DNA of 64,000 nt, taken from contig NC_023754.2 of NCBI RefSeq assembly GCF_000499845.2, positions 14,521,516 to 14,585,515 on the forward strand. The letters are read 5' to 3'. Positions 34,439 to 46,595 of this stretch are shown here, one piece after another. Within the stretch, counting starts at the first letter, position 1. The number at the start of each line of letters is the position of its first letter. The notes under the pieces were generated by a model that was not told the DNA's origin, made no database searches, and was given only the letters and a program-made list of their open reading frames with translations. The position numbers and the translations under genes were made by a program. Source of the stretch: Phaseolus vulgaris. Its lineage: Eukaryota; Streptophyta; Magnoliopsida; Fabales; Fabaceae.

Positions 34439-36416
34439 GTTATTCAAATTTATGATTCTCCATCAAAAATATTTTTCCCAAATCTTAAGAACCCTAACTT
34501 TAACATTTCCTCAATTTTAAGAACCCTAATTTTAAAATTATGATTTCATAATTATGAAGAATTAATTGAATAGAATATATCTTTTTTTTCTTTCGCGTTG
34601 CACTGCCGAATGAAGCCATTAACTTTTCTTTTGTGCTACCAATAATTTATATGAAAAGTGTAATTACTTGAAAGATATGTAGGTGACTTCCCTGTAATGC
34701 TCACGCCCCTCTAATGCTTATATATATATATATATATTATATATAACTTTTGATGTCAATTTTATTTTGAATGAAAGTAAATGCGGTATTATACTGTTAG
34801 TATATTTTGTGTGTTAAAAACCCACGTAAAAGTGTGCACTCAAATTAATGTTTTCATTTTATTATTATTTTTATTTTAATTGAGTGCAAGTAAGAATTTT
34901 GATGATCACAACAAAACTATTTTAAGACTCGAAAGTAGAATTGTGATTTTGGAATTTATTCAAATGATTTGAGATCTTACTAGAATGATTTTTTTTAATG
35001 ATTGTTCGTGATGTTAATTTTGGAATTAATTGTATGTTGGATTTGTAATCTCCAAAGTGATTAAATGTTTATGTTTTATTTAATTCCAAATAAATGATAA
35101 ATTTTATTTCAATTACCTATAGAATGATGCTAAATTATGAATGATTGATTTATAGGTAAATTGAAATTCATTATTATAAGACATTTATGGATCACCCAAA
35201 GGTTGCTTAGTTGGTTTTATAATTAACGGATATGACTGTTGGTAATAAGTATGTGTTATTAGTTTTATTTATATATCCAAAGATAATAAACACTCTTAAT
35301 TAATGCATATGTATAACTGAATAATGTTAATATTATTAATGACATTATGTTTTATGTACTAATGTATCACCCAAAGGAAAACATTAGTGATACAAACCAA
35401 GTTAGCAAGGAGATGACCAAGGACCCAAGAGACAAATCACAGTCTTCTCAACAAGCAAGTCAAGACCCCACCAAAAATCTAGTGGAGCTTACCGGAAGAA
35501 GAAATAGGCGTAGACCAGAACACCAATTATTCTTTCTTCTAGTCTTCTTAAGAATAAAACATGTTGTAAATAATTTGGGCTCACTTTAGGGGTCAAAATA
35601 GCAAAGATGGGCTAGAATAAGGTGCGCCTTTAGCATAATAGGGGGTGTGGATAGCATTTTATCTTGTTCCTAACTCTTTAGGAAGGCATTTTGACCTATT
35701 TTCTAGAAGGAGAAGCCTAGGATGCGGGTTTGACTTAGTCAAACCATAAGGCTGCCCATTTTTTTCCTTTTCCCATTCTACCCCTCTTGTTTGTTTTACA
35801 AGGCTCCTTCACCTATAAATAGGAGGCATACCCATTGTATTTGAGATGTTGAAATTGAATAGAAAAGTTACTCTGCACAAATATTATTAGAGCTTGAGTG
35901 AGTATTGTCTCCTCTTCCTTTTGGTCTTATCTTGATGAGAATGAAACTCTCAAGTGGCGGCCTAGCACTTATATTGGTGGTTTCCACCCATTAAGTGGCG
36001 TGACCACCCACCACCATCTCCATAAGTTTCTTCCATTTCCTTCATATTTCCTTTCCATTAATTTTGTCTAGTTTTCTTCTTTATTTTGGCAATTGCATAC
36101 ATGTCACCATACAATGTCTTTTATCTTTGCCTTTGAGAAATGCACATTCACACCTACTTAACCACTTGGTTAGTTAGTGTCCAGTGGGAATTTTCCGAAG
36201 GTCATCAACATTAACTCCAAAAAGCTCAATCTTAAAGTAAGTGTCACCTAAATGAAAACATCTAAAAATCAACTCACATCAATTAGTATGCATAAAATGC
36301 TTATTATTTGAATTTGTATTGTCTATTAAGTTTATGACTCGAAGTATTAATGTTAAGTATGTGTTAATTGCAATATTTATTTCTGTATCTTTGCATTTGC
36401 ATGCTCCGTCTATTCC
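34439..36416 (+). other. Copia leader of the left arm, with solo LTR inserted
   Basis: No coding sequence. From about 34742 on it is mirrored by 39850-39190 in inverted orientation. The solo LTR at 35388-36281 is present only in this arm. Confidence 0.65.
35383..36286 (+). mobile_element. Solo LTR (35388-36281) with ATTAG target-site duplications
   Basis: It starts TGATACAAACCAAG and ends CTCACATCA (894 bp), with ATTAG at 35383-35387 and 36282-36286. The inverted right arm keeps the empty site with a single ATTAG, confirming the ends. A TATA box CTATAAATAG lies near 35813. Confidence 0.93.
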
Positions 36417-37727
36417 AGTCTTCAATGGTTTGAATTATTTTGATTGGAGTGAACAAGTCCAATTTCACTTAGGTGTATTGGATCTTTAATTTGGCTTTTC
36501 AAATTGAGAAACTTGTTGTTACTGATGCTAGTAGCAATGAAGAGGAAGCTTATCAGGGCATGGGAAAAGTCAAACAGACATAGCCTGATGTTTATGCAAA
36601 TGAGCATAACAAGTAATAATGCAAAAGAATTTAATGCAACTCCACTCTTCCCAAACCTAATAATGCAAAAGAATTTATGAAATTCATGGAAGATCACTCC
36701 AAAACTACTGATAAGTCTCTTGTTGGGACATTAATGAGTATCTTAACCACCATGAAATTTGATGGTTCTCGTACTATGAATGAACATGTCATTGAAATGA
36801 CAAATATTGCAGCAAGACTTAAGTCACTTGGAATGATAGTGGATCAGAACTTTCTTGTGCAGTTCATCTTGAACTCATTACCATCTGAGTATGGTCCTTT
36901 CCAAATGAACTATAATACCATGAAAGACAAATGGAATGTTCATGACTTGGACAATATGTTAGTTCAGGAAAAAACCTGACTTAAGAATCAAGGAAACCAC
37001 TCCATTAATTATGTGAACAATCAAAGACCTGGAAAGAAAGTTTACCAGAAACATGGAAAGGCTAAAGGACCATTAAAGATAAATGAGTCCTCTACTAAAC
37101 TCTAGAAGAAAAAAGACAAATGTCATTTCTGTGGAAATTTTGGACCTTTCCAAAAGGATTGAAAGAAATGTAAGGCTTGGTTCGAAAAGAAAGGTAAGCA
37201 TAATGCTTATTATGTGTTTTTGAATTAGTCCTTAACTGAAGTTTCACATAATTCTTGGTGGATTGATTCTGGATGCACAACTCATGTTTCTAATATGATG
37301 CAGGGTTTCCTTTCAACCCGAATCATAAAACCAAATGAAAAGTTTGTCTTTCTGGGAAATAGAGTGAAAGTTCCAATGGAAGCTGTCAGGACTTATCGTT
37401 TAATCCTTTACACTAGATTTTATTTAGACTTGATGGATACTTTTTATGTACCTAGTATCTAAAGGAATTTAGTTTCTTTGTCTAAACTTGATTTTGTTGA
37501 ATACTCTTTTAAATTTGGGAATGGTTGTTTCAGTTTTATATAAGCGTACTTGTTTGATTAGATCTGATACTCTTTATGATGGTTTATATAAATTGAATCT
37601 TGATAATTTATATGTTGAAACTCTTATGACCTCGCATCATAATGTTGGCACTAAATGTAGTTTAGTGAATGAATGTTATGTTATGTTTTATTGTGGCATA
37701 AACGTTTGGGACATATTACCAAAGAAG
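36417..37727 (+). pseudogene. Copia gag and protease, left arm
   Basis: WSEQVQFHLG (36445-36475) starts the gag-like domain and FILNSLPSEYGPFQM (36865-36905) is the UBN2/gag_2 core. CHFCGN begins a zinc knuckle whose His and last Cys are lost. SWWIDSGCTTHV (37255-37290) holds the protease Asp. Stops near 36487, 36979, 37162 and 37461 inactivate it. It ends at the inversion junction within the pre-integrase region. Confidence 0.85.
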
Positions 37728-39850
37728 TATTTCATTTAGATCAGTAAAATCTAAATTTGGAAGTATTTCATTCTTTACTAATCTCTCCATCCTTTTTTTG
37801 GTAATATGACATAAACGTTTAAGCCCCAAGAAAGCATAACATTCATTCACTAAACTACGTTTAATGTCAACATTATGATGCAAGGTCATAAGAGTTTCAG
37901 CGTATAAATAATCAAGATTCAGTTTGTATAAACCATCATAGATCCAATCAAACAAGTACACTTATACAAACTGAAATAACCATTCCCAAATTTAAAAGAG
38001 TATCTAGCAACATCAAGTTTAGACAAAGAAACTAAATTCCTAGAGATACTAGGTACATAAAAAGTATCCATCAAGTCTAAATAAAATCCAGTGTCAAAGA
38101 TTAAACAATAAGTCCCGACAACTTCCACTGCAACCTTCATTCTATTCCCCGAAAAGACAAACTTTTCATTTGGTTTTATGATTCGGGTTGAAAGGAAACC
38201 CTGCATCATATTAGAAACATGACTTGTGCATCCAGAATCAATCCACCAAGAATTATGTGGAACTTCAGTTAAGGACTGACTCAAAACATACCTAATAAGT
38301 ATTATGCTTACCTTTCTTTTCGAACCAAGCCTTACGTTTCTGAAAATCCTTTCGGAAATGTCCAGATTTCCCACAAAAATGACATTTGTCATTTTTCTTC
38401 AAGAGTTTAGTAGAGGACTCATTTATCTTTAATGGTCTTTTAGCCTCTCCATGTTTCTAGTAAACTTTCTTTCGAGGTCTTTGATTGTTCTCATAATTCA
38501 TGGAGTGGTTTCCTTGATTCGTAAGTCTGGTCTTTTCCTGAACTAGCATATTGTCCAAGTCATGAACATTCCATTTGTCTTTCATCGTATTATAGTTCAT
38601 TTGTAAAGGACCATACTCAGACGGTAATGAGTTCAAGATGAACTGCACAAGAAAGTTCTGATCCACTATCATTCCAAATGACTTAAGTCTTGCTGCAATA
38701 TTTATCATTTCAATGACATGTTCATTCATAGTACGAGAACCATCAAATTTCATGGTGGTTAAGGTACTCATTAATGTCCCAGCAAGAGACTTATCAGCAG
38801 TTTAGGAGCGCTCTTCCACAAATTTCATAAATTCTTTTGCATTATCAGTATTGGGAAGAGCGGAGTTAGTATTACTTGTTATTCTCATTCGCATAAACAT
38901 CATACTAAGTTTGTTTGACTTTTCTCAAGCCCTATGATGAGCTTTCTTTTCATTGCTACTAGCATCAATAACAACAACATGTTTCTCAATTTGAAAAGTC
39001 AAATCAAGATCCAATACACCTAAGTGAAAGTGGACTTGTTCACTCCAATTAAAAAAATTTAAATCATTCAAGACTGGAACAGACGAAGCATGTGAATGCA
39101 AAGATATAGGAATACATACTGCAATTAACACATACTTAACATTAATATTGAGTCATAAACTTAACAAACAATAGAATTTCAAATAATAAGCATTCTATTC
39201 ATACTAATGTTTTCCTTTGGGTGATACATTAGTACACAAAACATAATGTCACTAATACTATTAACATTATTCAGTAATACATATGCATTAATTAGGAGTA
39301 TTTATTATCTTTGGATATATAAATAAAACTGATAATGCATACTTATTACCAACAGTCATATCCATTAATTATAAGAATAACTAATCAACCTTTGGGTGAT
39401 CCATAAATATCTTATAATAATGAATTTCAATTTATCTAAAAATCAACCATTCATAATTTAGCATCATTCTATAGGTAATTGAAATAAAATTTATCAATTT
39501 TTTGGAATTAAATAAAACATAAACATTTGATCACTTTGGTGATTACAAATCCAAAATACAATTAATTCCAAAATTAATATCGCGAACGTTCATTAAAAAA
39601 AATCATTCTAGTAAGATCTCAAATCATTTGAATAAATTTTGAAATCACAATTCTACTTTCGAATCTTAAAACAATTTTGATGTGATCATCAAAATCCTTA
39701 CTTGCACTCAATTAAAATAATAATAAAAAATAAAAACATTAATTTGAATGCACACTTTTACGTGAGTTTTTAACACACAAAATATACTAATAGTGTGCAA
39801 TGTCGCATCTACTTTCATTAAAAACAAAACAAATTACATCAAAAGCTACA
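37728..39850 (-). pseudogene. Copia protease, gag and leader, inverted right arm
   Basis: This is the mirror of the left arm at high identity: the central 81 residues of gag differ at only four places. The protease motif WWIDSGCTSHV is at about 38260-38230, and the gag core lies in 38771-38530. The knuckle CHFCGKSGHFRKD lacks its last Cys. It reaches about 60 bp further into the pre-integrase region (NLDFTDLN) than the left arm. The leader (39850-39190) lacks the solo LTR found on the left. Confidence 0.85.
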
Positions 39851-40763
39851 TATAATCACTTTGCAAAAATGGTTGAAAAGGTGTTTGACTTTCATCAAAA
39901 TAGTATTGGTGATAATATGGTTGCTATTGAGGTTGCTCATAAGACTACTAACAATATGGATTAAAATGTTGAGGCTGCTTAAATCATAATGAATATCATA
40001 ATTGTAAATTTCTTTAGCTAATTTTCGTTCCATTTTGGAATTGAAAACAAAGGAGATATGGAATGGATACCAACACCTATTAAACGCCACAAAGCAAACC
40101 TTTTTTTTTTAATTGAAAAGTAAACCAAGTCAACTCCCAAGAAAGAGAGGTGTGTCACATGTGGACAAACTAAAAACCAAGTTTTTCCTAACAAGAGTCT
40201 TCCTAATTGCTTTCAATTTAAAGAAACAAAATCAAAAAGTAGCAACTGAAGTGTCTACTCTAAATGCAAAATCCTAAAAAAAACTAATGCAAATGCTACA
40301 CTTAATGCTTAAAAAAATAAGAAAAAATATAAAAATAAATAAAGAAAGAAAATAAATACAACAACAAAAAAATAAAAATAAATAAAGAATGGCAGGAAAA
40401 AAAACTAAAAACAAAAAAGATATAAAATAAAGGCAAAACAAAATAAGATAAAGATAAAATATATAAAGAAATAAAATCAAAACAATATAAAGATAATAGA
40501 TATAAGGAGATAAAATAAAATAAAAACAAGATAAAGATAAGAGATATTAGGAGATAAAATAAAATAAGAAAAAAATATCCTAAATATTATATTTTTTTTG
40601 TTTATTTTTTTTAAGGCTATACTAAATAAATAAAAACTAATAAGAAGAAAACACAAGTTAAATATGCAAAAAATAAAATTAGGAAAATAAAAAAATTATA
40701 TAAATAAAAAAAAAAAACTGATAACCAAAATCAAATTGGATTCCCTGACGACGACACCAAATT
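39851..40763 (-). mobile_element. Internal 5' fragment of the Gypsy-like element
   Basis: It adjoins the LTR at 40764 through a primer-binding-type sequence (40740-40761, minus-strand TTTGGTGTCGTCGTCAGGG). The rest is a leader with a long A/G-rich low-complexity run (40270-40720) on the plus strand. No pol domain is seen. It replaces Copia sequence expected here. Confidence 0.6.
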
Positions 40764-41846
40764 TGATAGTTGTCGTTTTGAGTTAAAATGATTCCAACAT
40801 AGACTTGTGTAACACTAGAGAGATAATAATATAATTGTGATAAGATAACACCAAGTCGTCTCCCAACGAATCCAATAGTAAAATCAATAAATCCGTGTTT
40901 AGAATCTATCTACAAGCAATAAAATAAAAGTTAACGATAACAATAATAATAAAAAAAGGTTGAGATACTTGTGCAGAAAATATAAAAGAGATTAAAACAG
41001 AAAATATAAAGTGGTTGATCGATCCCCAAGTTCTTCCACAATTCTTCATAGGTTCTCTAAAGATTAATCATTTCTCAATCCTCCAACTGAGCTAAATCAG
41101 ATTGAACTTATGCTCCAATGTTATATACTCCATGAGGATGTTTATATCCTCTCTCTTGAAAGAAATTAATTAGAATAATGTGAACTTACTAAGAAGCCAA
41201 AGTATAAGATAAGGAAGACTCTCAATCATACGTTCAAATACAACCTCTCACAAAAACTAGTTTTTCAGGGGCTTAGAATATTAAAACAACTACTCTAGGG
41301 AATTAAAAAACGAAATTTTTATTAACCAAAACCCCTCAGAACTCAATGGGAAATTACAAAGAAAACAACCAAAAGGGTTTAGCCTTCCATGCAGAAGCAT
41401 AACCAAAGAATTACAAAGAAGAAGAAAAACTAAGAAAATCCTATGAAGCTCCCTCCCTTCTTCTTGATGCTTGTGTCCTTTTATAGGTTTTTCTTCTCCA
41501 AGGATCTTAGGAAAATATTGCAGTTTAGATTTTGTTAACAGTTTTCCAACTTTCCTAAATTCTTGTATTTTGCATAAGATTTGCTTCTAATTTTGTTTCT
41601 GAGATATTGTAGATTTTATTTTCTCTTTCCTCTCCTCAGAATTTGTTTTGTGTTTTAATTCAAGAATTACAAAGGTAGACGCTTCCTTGAAACCATTTGC
41701 TCTAAAAACACAAAATTAGCAAAAATAATAGTTAAGGCCCAAATAAACCTAATTAAAATATTAATTAAAACAATGAATTTATTTATTATTATAGTTCAAT
41801 AATCCATTATTAAGGTCATTGAGTGTGAATAAATATATGTTTACCA
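40764..41846 (-). mobile_element. LTR of the Gypsy-like element, inserted in the right-hand Copia LTR
   Basis: A 1,083-bp relative of 14381-15516: both begin TGATAGTTGT on the plus strand and end (C/T)(T)(C/T)A(T/C)CA. The joined primer-binding sequence makes it a 5' LTR on the minus strand. Beyond 41846 Copia LTR sequence resumes. Confidence 0.82.
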
Positions 41847-42135
41847 AAGTACCTATGTGAGCAGTTTCTTTAATCTTATTTTATTAATCTATCTCTTGCA
41901 AAAAAAAATTCTCACGTTCTATTTTTTATGGTTAATCGTGAACAACTTCCTTTACAAAGACAAGATCCGTTTCTATTCTTTTCCAATCTTTATCGGATTA
42001 GATTTTCATTAAATATTAATATATATATATATATATATATAAACCTTTTATTGTATTAAATTATATTTAAATCCAAATTCTAACATCTATTTCATATCAA
42101 TTACATTATAAAATTAATTTACATAATTTTCTAAC
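41847..42135 (-). mobile_element. Copia LTR fragment, inverted, right edge of nest
   Basis: The reverse complement begins TGTTAGAAAATTATG at 42135 and matches the LTR at 34007 on. It is cut at 41847 by the Gypsy LTR. A TA microsatellite lies at 42019-42041. Confidence 0.85.
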
Positions 42136-43364
42136 ATTTTTATGATATATAATAATTTCTATAACAATTTTATTTTCACCACACTAGTAATAGATGATAA
42201 TCATGTAAAAAAACTCAGTTCAGATTCTATTTACTATCTTCTGTAAGTGTAAAATATATTACTTTTGTTGTTGTAATTTTTACAAGCAAAAGAAATCACA
42301 ATATTTTTTTCTATCAAATGTACATAAAATTGAATTATTTTTATTTAATTTAATGGTTTTCTAAATACCTTAATTTTAATTAATGTATGATATTTTAGTT
42401 CAATCATTGTAATATATCATTTTTTTACTAGAAAAATATTATGAAATTTGTAAAATTTAAAATAATTAAAATATATGTGAAGTTAATTTTTTTATAAATG
42501 AGAATGAAAATTTCTTTTTTTTAATTATTATATACATATATAGGATTTTTCTTTAAAATCGTTTTTTTATATTATTTTATTTTATTTATCTTTATATCAA
42601 CATTTCATTTTATTTTAATTATTTCATATTTTATAATTATTAAAGTAGTTGTTCAAAGCAGTTTTCTAGATTTAAAAGATTATTCTATCATTTTGTAATT
42701 ACTAAATCGGTTGTTAAAACAATTTTCTGAATTTAAAAATTTAAATAAAATAATTAGAGACCAAGCAATTTCTTTGATTTAAATAAAATATATTGTTAGA
42801 AGAGTTGCCAGTTTCATAATTTAAATAAAAATAATTATTTATTTATTTTAAATATTGACACACACATATTTACACGTTATTATTAAATGTTAACTCAAAT
42901 ATGATTATACATATGTGTATTATCATATCACAACCTAATTATTTGTTATGAATATCATGGTTTATATATTTCTTTTTTATAATCAAAACTAAGAAAAGAC
43001 TTATTATTGTCATCTATAAATAAATAAAGATTTGTATTATTATGAATAAAATGTTGATATTTAATATATGTATTCTAAAATGTTGACATATTTTAGTAGA
43101 AACACATAATATATCAGTAGTTTTATACATTATTAATTACGTTTTTATTTGTATAAGGATATTAATATATATCTATAAACACAGGTGTGCCGCATTAAAA
43201 CATATTAATACCGTATTTTATTACTAAAGACATGGTGTGTCTATATATTTATATTTTTATTAAACATAATAAATTATATACATTCAATATAAATGTATGA
43301 ATAACGATATTATTATTTAATTTTTAATATTAAATATAATGAAAACTGTAAGAAAATAACGTAT
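42136..43364 (+). other. Upstream region of S9 copy 1, with an extra AT-rich segment
   Basis: From about 42290 it aligns with 52165 onward (TACATAAAATTGAATTATTTT, ATATGTGAAGTTAATT). About 42530-43315 has no counterpart in copy 2, where the same borders are joined. No coding sequence is seen in the extra segment. Confidence 0.6.
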
Positions 43365-44383
43365 ACGGCGACCTTCGCCATTGCTGTTCTCACTCGCATT
43401 TCTTCTTCATCCTTCTTCTTCTCTCGCGCCTTCAATCGTTTCACCACAAAGTTCGTATCTTTCAAAACCCCACATCAACGACGTCGTTCCTTCTGCTGCA
43501 ACTGCAAAAGGGTAATGACACTTCACCACCCACCATCCCTGCCATTTCTAAGAAAATGACCGCTCTTGGAAGTCCTCCGTCACCACCGACGTCGTCTCTG
43601 GTGCCGCCAAGAGGCTCGGAGGCGCAGCCGTCGACGCTCACTTCCGCCTGGCTGGAATCACGTCCGGCGGATTCAGGGTATGTTTGAGTGCTGTTTGGAT
43701 GATCAGAACTCGCGGTTGGAATAGCTGCTAAAGTGATTTTAGGTAAATGTTTAGGGTCTGTTTGATAGAAATCTATAAATTTTTTGGGAGCTTTATTATT
43801 GAAAAATAAAACACTGTATTTCTCTGAGAAATGTTCTCAAAACACTTGTAACTTGCATCTAAACATGTCCTTAGTTTTAGCATGAGATGTCCTTAGTTTC
43901 CTTAGGAGAGATTGATTTTGAGAGAAAAATAACTTTAACATGCCTTTATGTTGAATAAAACAATTTATATGGACTAATGTGGAGTTGTTTTTAAATAAAT
44001 AATGTAAATCAATTTTATAAATTTAATTTCATTAAAAATTAGTTCTACAAATAGTCTTCCAAACAAACTGCCCTTTGGCTTATTAGTTTGGACAAAACCT
44101 AGATAAAGTTTTAGGTGCTTTTGGTGATGTTTTCCCATTAAAGTTTTATATTGAAGTTTCACTTCGATAACTTATGTTTGCATCTAATGCAAACCTTCAT
44201 TACATGTAAATCACAAGTTTTCACGGAAAAATACGAGAGAAAATATTTCTTAAATTATGTGTTCGTGTATTAGACACATATCATACACATATATTTGTAT
44301 CTTACTTTAAAAGATATTTTTTTTTTTTTGTCTATAACAACTTTAATATAATTCTAACACAAACAATTTTAAAAATGTCAAAT

Positions 44384-44477
44384 ATAATAATTTTCTAAAA
44401 ATTAAAAAATTTAATGTATAAATATCTATTATAATAATTTTCCAAAAATTAAAAAATTTAATGTATAAATATCTATT
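44384..44477 (+). repeat. 47-bp tandem duplication in intron 1 of S9 copy 1
   Basis: Two nearly identical units starting ATAATAATTTTC(T/C)AAAAATT. Absent from copy 2. Confidence 0.85.
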
Positions 44478-44531
44478 ATGATTATAGAAATAAAGAAGAA
44501 ATCCTATATATAATCAGAAATATATAGATTA

Positions 44532-44829
44532 TATATGTATTATTGAAAATGTTTTGATTTAATATCTTATCATATCTTTCTATAATGTGAATTTTTTTAA
44601 AGTTGTTAATTTGTCTTTAAATAAATTTTAATTAAAATGTTTTTTTCCAATAATGATCTCTTATCATATATTTTTCATTATATATGTATTATTGAAAATA
44701 TTTTTATTTAATATCTTATCATATTTTCCTATAATGTAATTTTTTAAAAATTTGTTAATTTGTTTTTAAATAAATTTTAACTAAAATGTTTTTTCCAATG
44801 ATGATCTCATATCATATACTCCATATCCC
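44532..44829 (+). repeat. 149-bp tandem duplication in intron 1 of S9 copy 1
   Basis: Two units start TATATGTATTATTGAAAAT 149 bp apart and align to about 44829. Copy 2 lacks this part of the intron. Confidence 0.85.
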
Positions 44830-46595
44830 ATGTCATACATTTTGGAGTTTGGAAGTGGGAGAAGGTGAAAGTTTTAGACTTTCCGATTGCAAATTGACCC
44901 TTTTGTGTTGACCATTTACTGTTTTTCAGATGGGGAGCTCTTGTGGTTGAGACGGAAAAACCGGGAGGTTAGGCTGTGGACATTACACCTAAGGAGTTTG
45001 AAGTGAGAACATTTGCTCAGGAATATGGAGGTGTTGCTTTTACTGTTTCAGGGCATGTTGTCTTCTTTGCAAATTACAAAGATCAGAGGTTGTACAAGCA
45101 GAGCACTCCATCAGTTCTCTGGGTGAGTATTGCAAGCATAAATTTTCATCATCCAATGCCATATTTTTCAAAACAATGTTATGACAAGTTATTTGACTTG
45201 TGGAATGGAATATAGCTGAGTAGTATGGAATGGAAAGGATCAAAGGAATAAGGTTAATATTTTATGATGGGATGGTGGAAAGTTTTCATACCATGTATTG
45301 AGAAGTAACTGGAATGATAAGGATAATAGTGAATAACTAGTTGTTTCGATTTCATATTGGCCTAATTGGAGAAAAGGCAAATAGAAGAGTTGGATGGAAG
45401 GGGATTGAATAGATTCTTGTTGGTTTTGTTCCATTTCTTCCTATTCTAAATTATCCAGACATAATAATCAAAGTAACCATTTCAAACTCCTCTAATCTAC
45501 CACTGTCAGTAAACATAAATGGCATATGTGTTTGTGTCCTTTGGATTAATATGCAGGCTTACTCTTATATGTCTGTTATATATTGTCATTCAATTTTTAT
45601 TTATTTGTGTTCGAATGAACTTTGGTTAACATGTACAGATTCATCAGAGCTTATCTGGAGATATTGATTTAGTGTCATGTCATGTTATTGTCCAAGGTGT
45701 ATTTGAAGCAATCTTCTTATGCTTTGTTCTCTATCAGATGTGTCTCCCATACCTCTTACCATGGATTGTGGTAGCCCAGTAGTCAGCAATGCTGATCCGA
45801 AAAGTGAAAGAATAGCTTGGATTCAGTGGAGTCATCCATACATGCCATAGGATAAATCAGAACTTTGGGTTGGCTATATTTCTGACAAAGGGTGAGTAGA
45901 ACTCTAATACAATAAAAGCTTATATTTTTGCAGATATTCAGTTCTTTTCTGAAATACACAATGTTAATTTATGATTTTGTTGATTAAATTGATACTTTCA
46001 CAGTTTTCATGCAATGCAATGTTTTCTGACATGATGATGCTTAGATTTTGTTTCTTCTGTAAGATTTTTCCTGCTTCCATCCATTTCCGTCTCTTATTCT
46101 GTGTTCTGGATCAAGATTTCTAGTTCCATATGATAGTTGAGTGGCTGTTTTCTTATTATATGCCATGTTTCAACTTGAAAGAAGCTTAATCATCTTACGA
46201 TTCCATGCACATGCAGAGAGATATACAAGGGGGTGTGTTGCTGTGAACGATCCTGCACTTGTGGATTCTCCAACTGAGGCCAAGTGGTCTTCTGATGTTC
46301 TGATGGTATATAAACTAAACAATGCTTGTTACTCTTTTCCGTTCCTCACCTCCTTCCTAAAAAATAAGGAACTTCTGAATTTTATAGAACTTTTGATCCT
46401 GAGTTTTATAATCAATGGGAATTGTGTTACTAGTAAAATTCATTGAACAAGTTTATGTTTTTGTAGTAATGTAGGTGAATTTTCGTCTACCTATTTCAGA
46501 TTCATTCAGATTTATCATTTTATGTCAAAGTGAATCCTACAATGGATAATATTCAGATTTTTTTGAAAGCTTGTATACGAATCTCATCATTTCTG

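Larger units (their letters stand above)
29731..42135. mobile_element. Rearranged Copia nest: permuted plus copy joined to an inverted gag-protease arm
   Basis: Order on the plus strand: minus LTR fragment (29731-29979); integrase-RT-RNase H, plus (29980-33993); PPT and complete LTR, plus (34007-34421); PBS, leader, gag and protease, plus (to about 37727); protease and gag, minus (37728 to about 39850); Gypsy fragment (to 41846); minus LTR fragment (41847-42135). Two 0.9-kb solo LTRs are inserted (30623-31518, 35388-36281). The flanks on both sides continue the upstream region of S9 copy 1. I see no clean target-site duplication. Confidence 0.85.
43365..46595 (+). pseudogene. S9 prolyl-oligopeptidase-family gene, copy 1, pseudogene
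   Basis: It is homologous to copy 2 (52439 on). The start ATG has become ACG (43365-43367). Exon 1 (to 43677) has small deletions. Exon 2 (44930-45122) has a TAG at 44970-44972 and a 5-bp insertion (45110 region). Exon 3 (from 45738) is fused to part of exon 5 by a deletion, and TGG has become TAG at 45848-45850. Exon 6 is at 46217-46305. After intron remnants, homology ends near 46595. Exons for the whole catalytic half are missing, so no active enzyme can form. Confidence 0.9.

Noticed and set aside
29731..42135. A single full-length LTR retrotransposon with two outer LTRs
   Set aside because: The outer LTR fragments both point to the minus strand, but pol and a complete LTR in between point to the plus strand. 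The order is permuted and half is inverted.
45240..45434. Short minus-strand frame in an S9 copy 1 intron
   Set aside because: The same intron in copy 2 does not conserve the frame, and no domain is seen.
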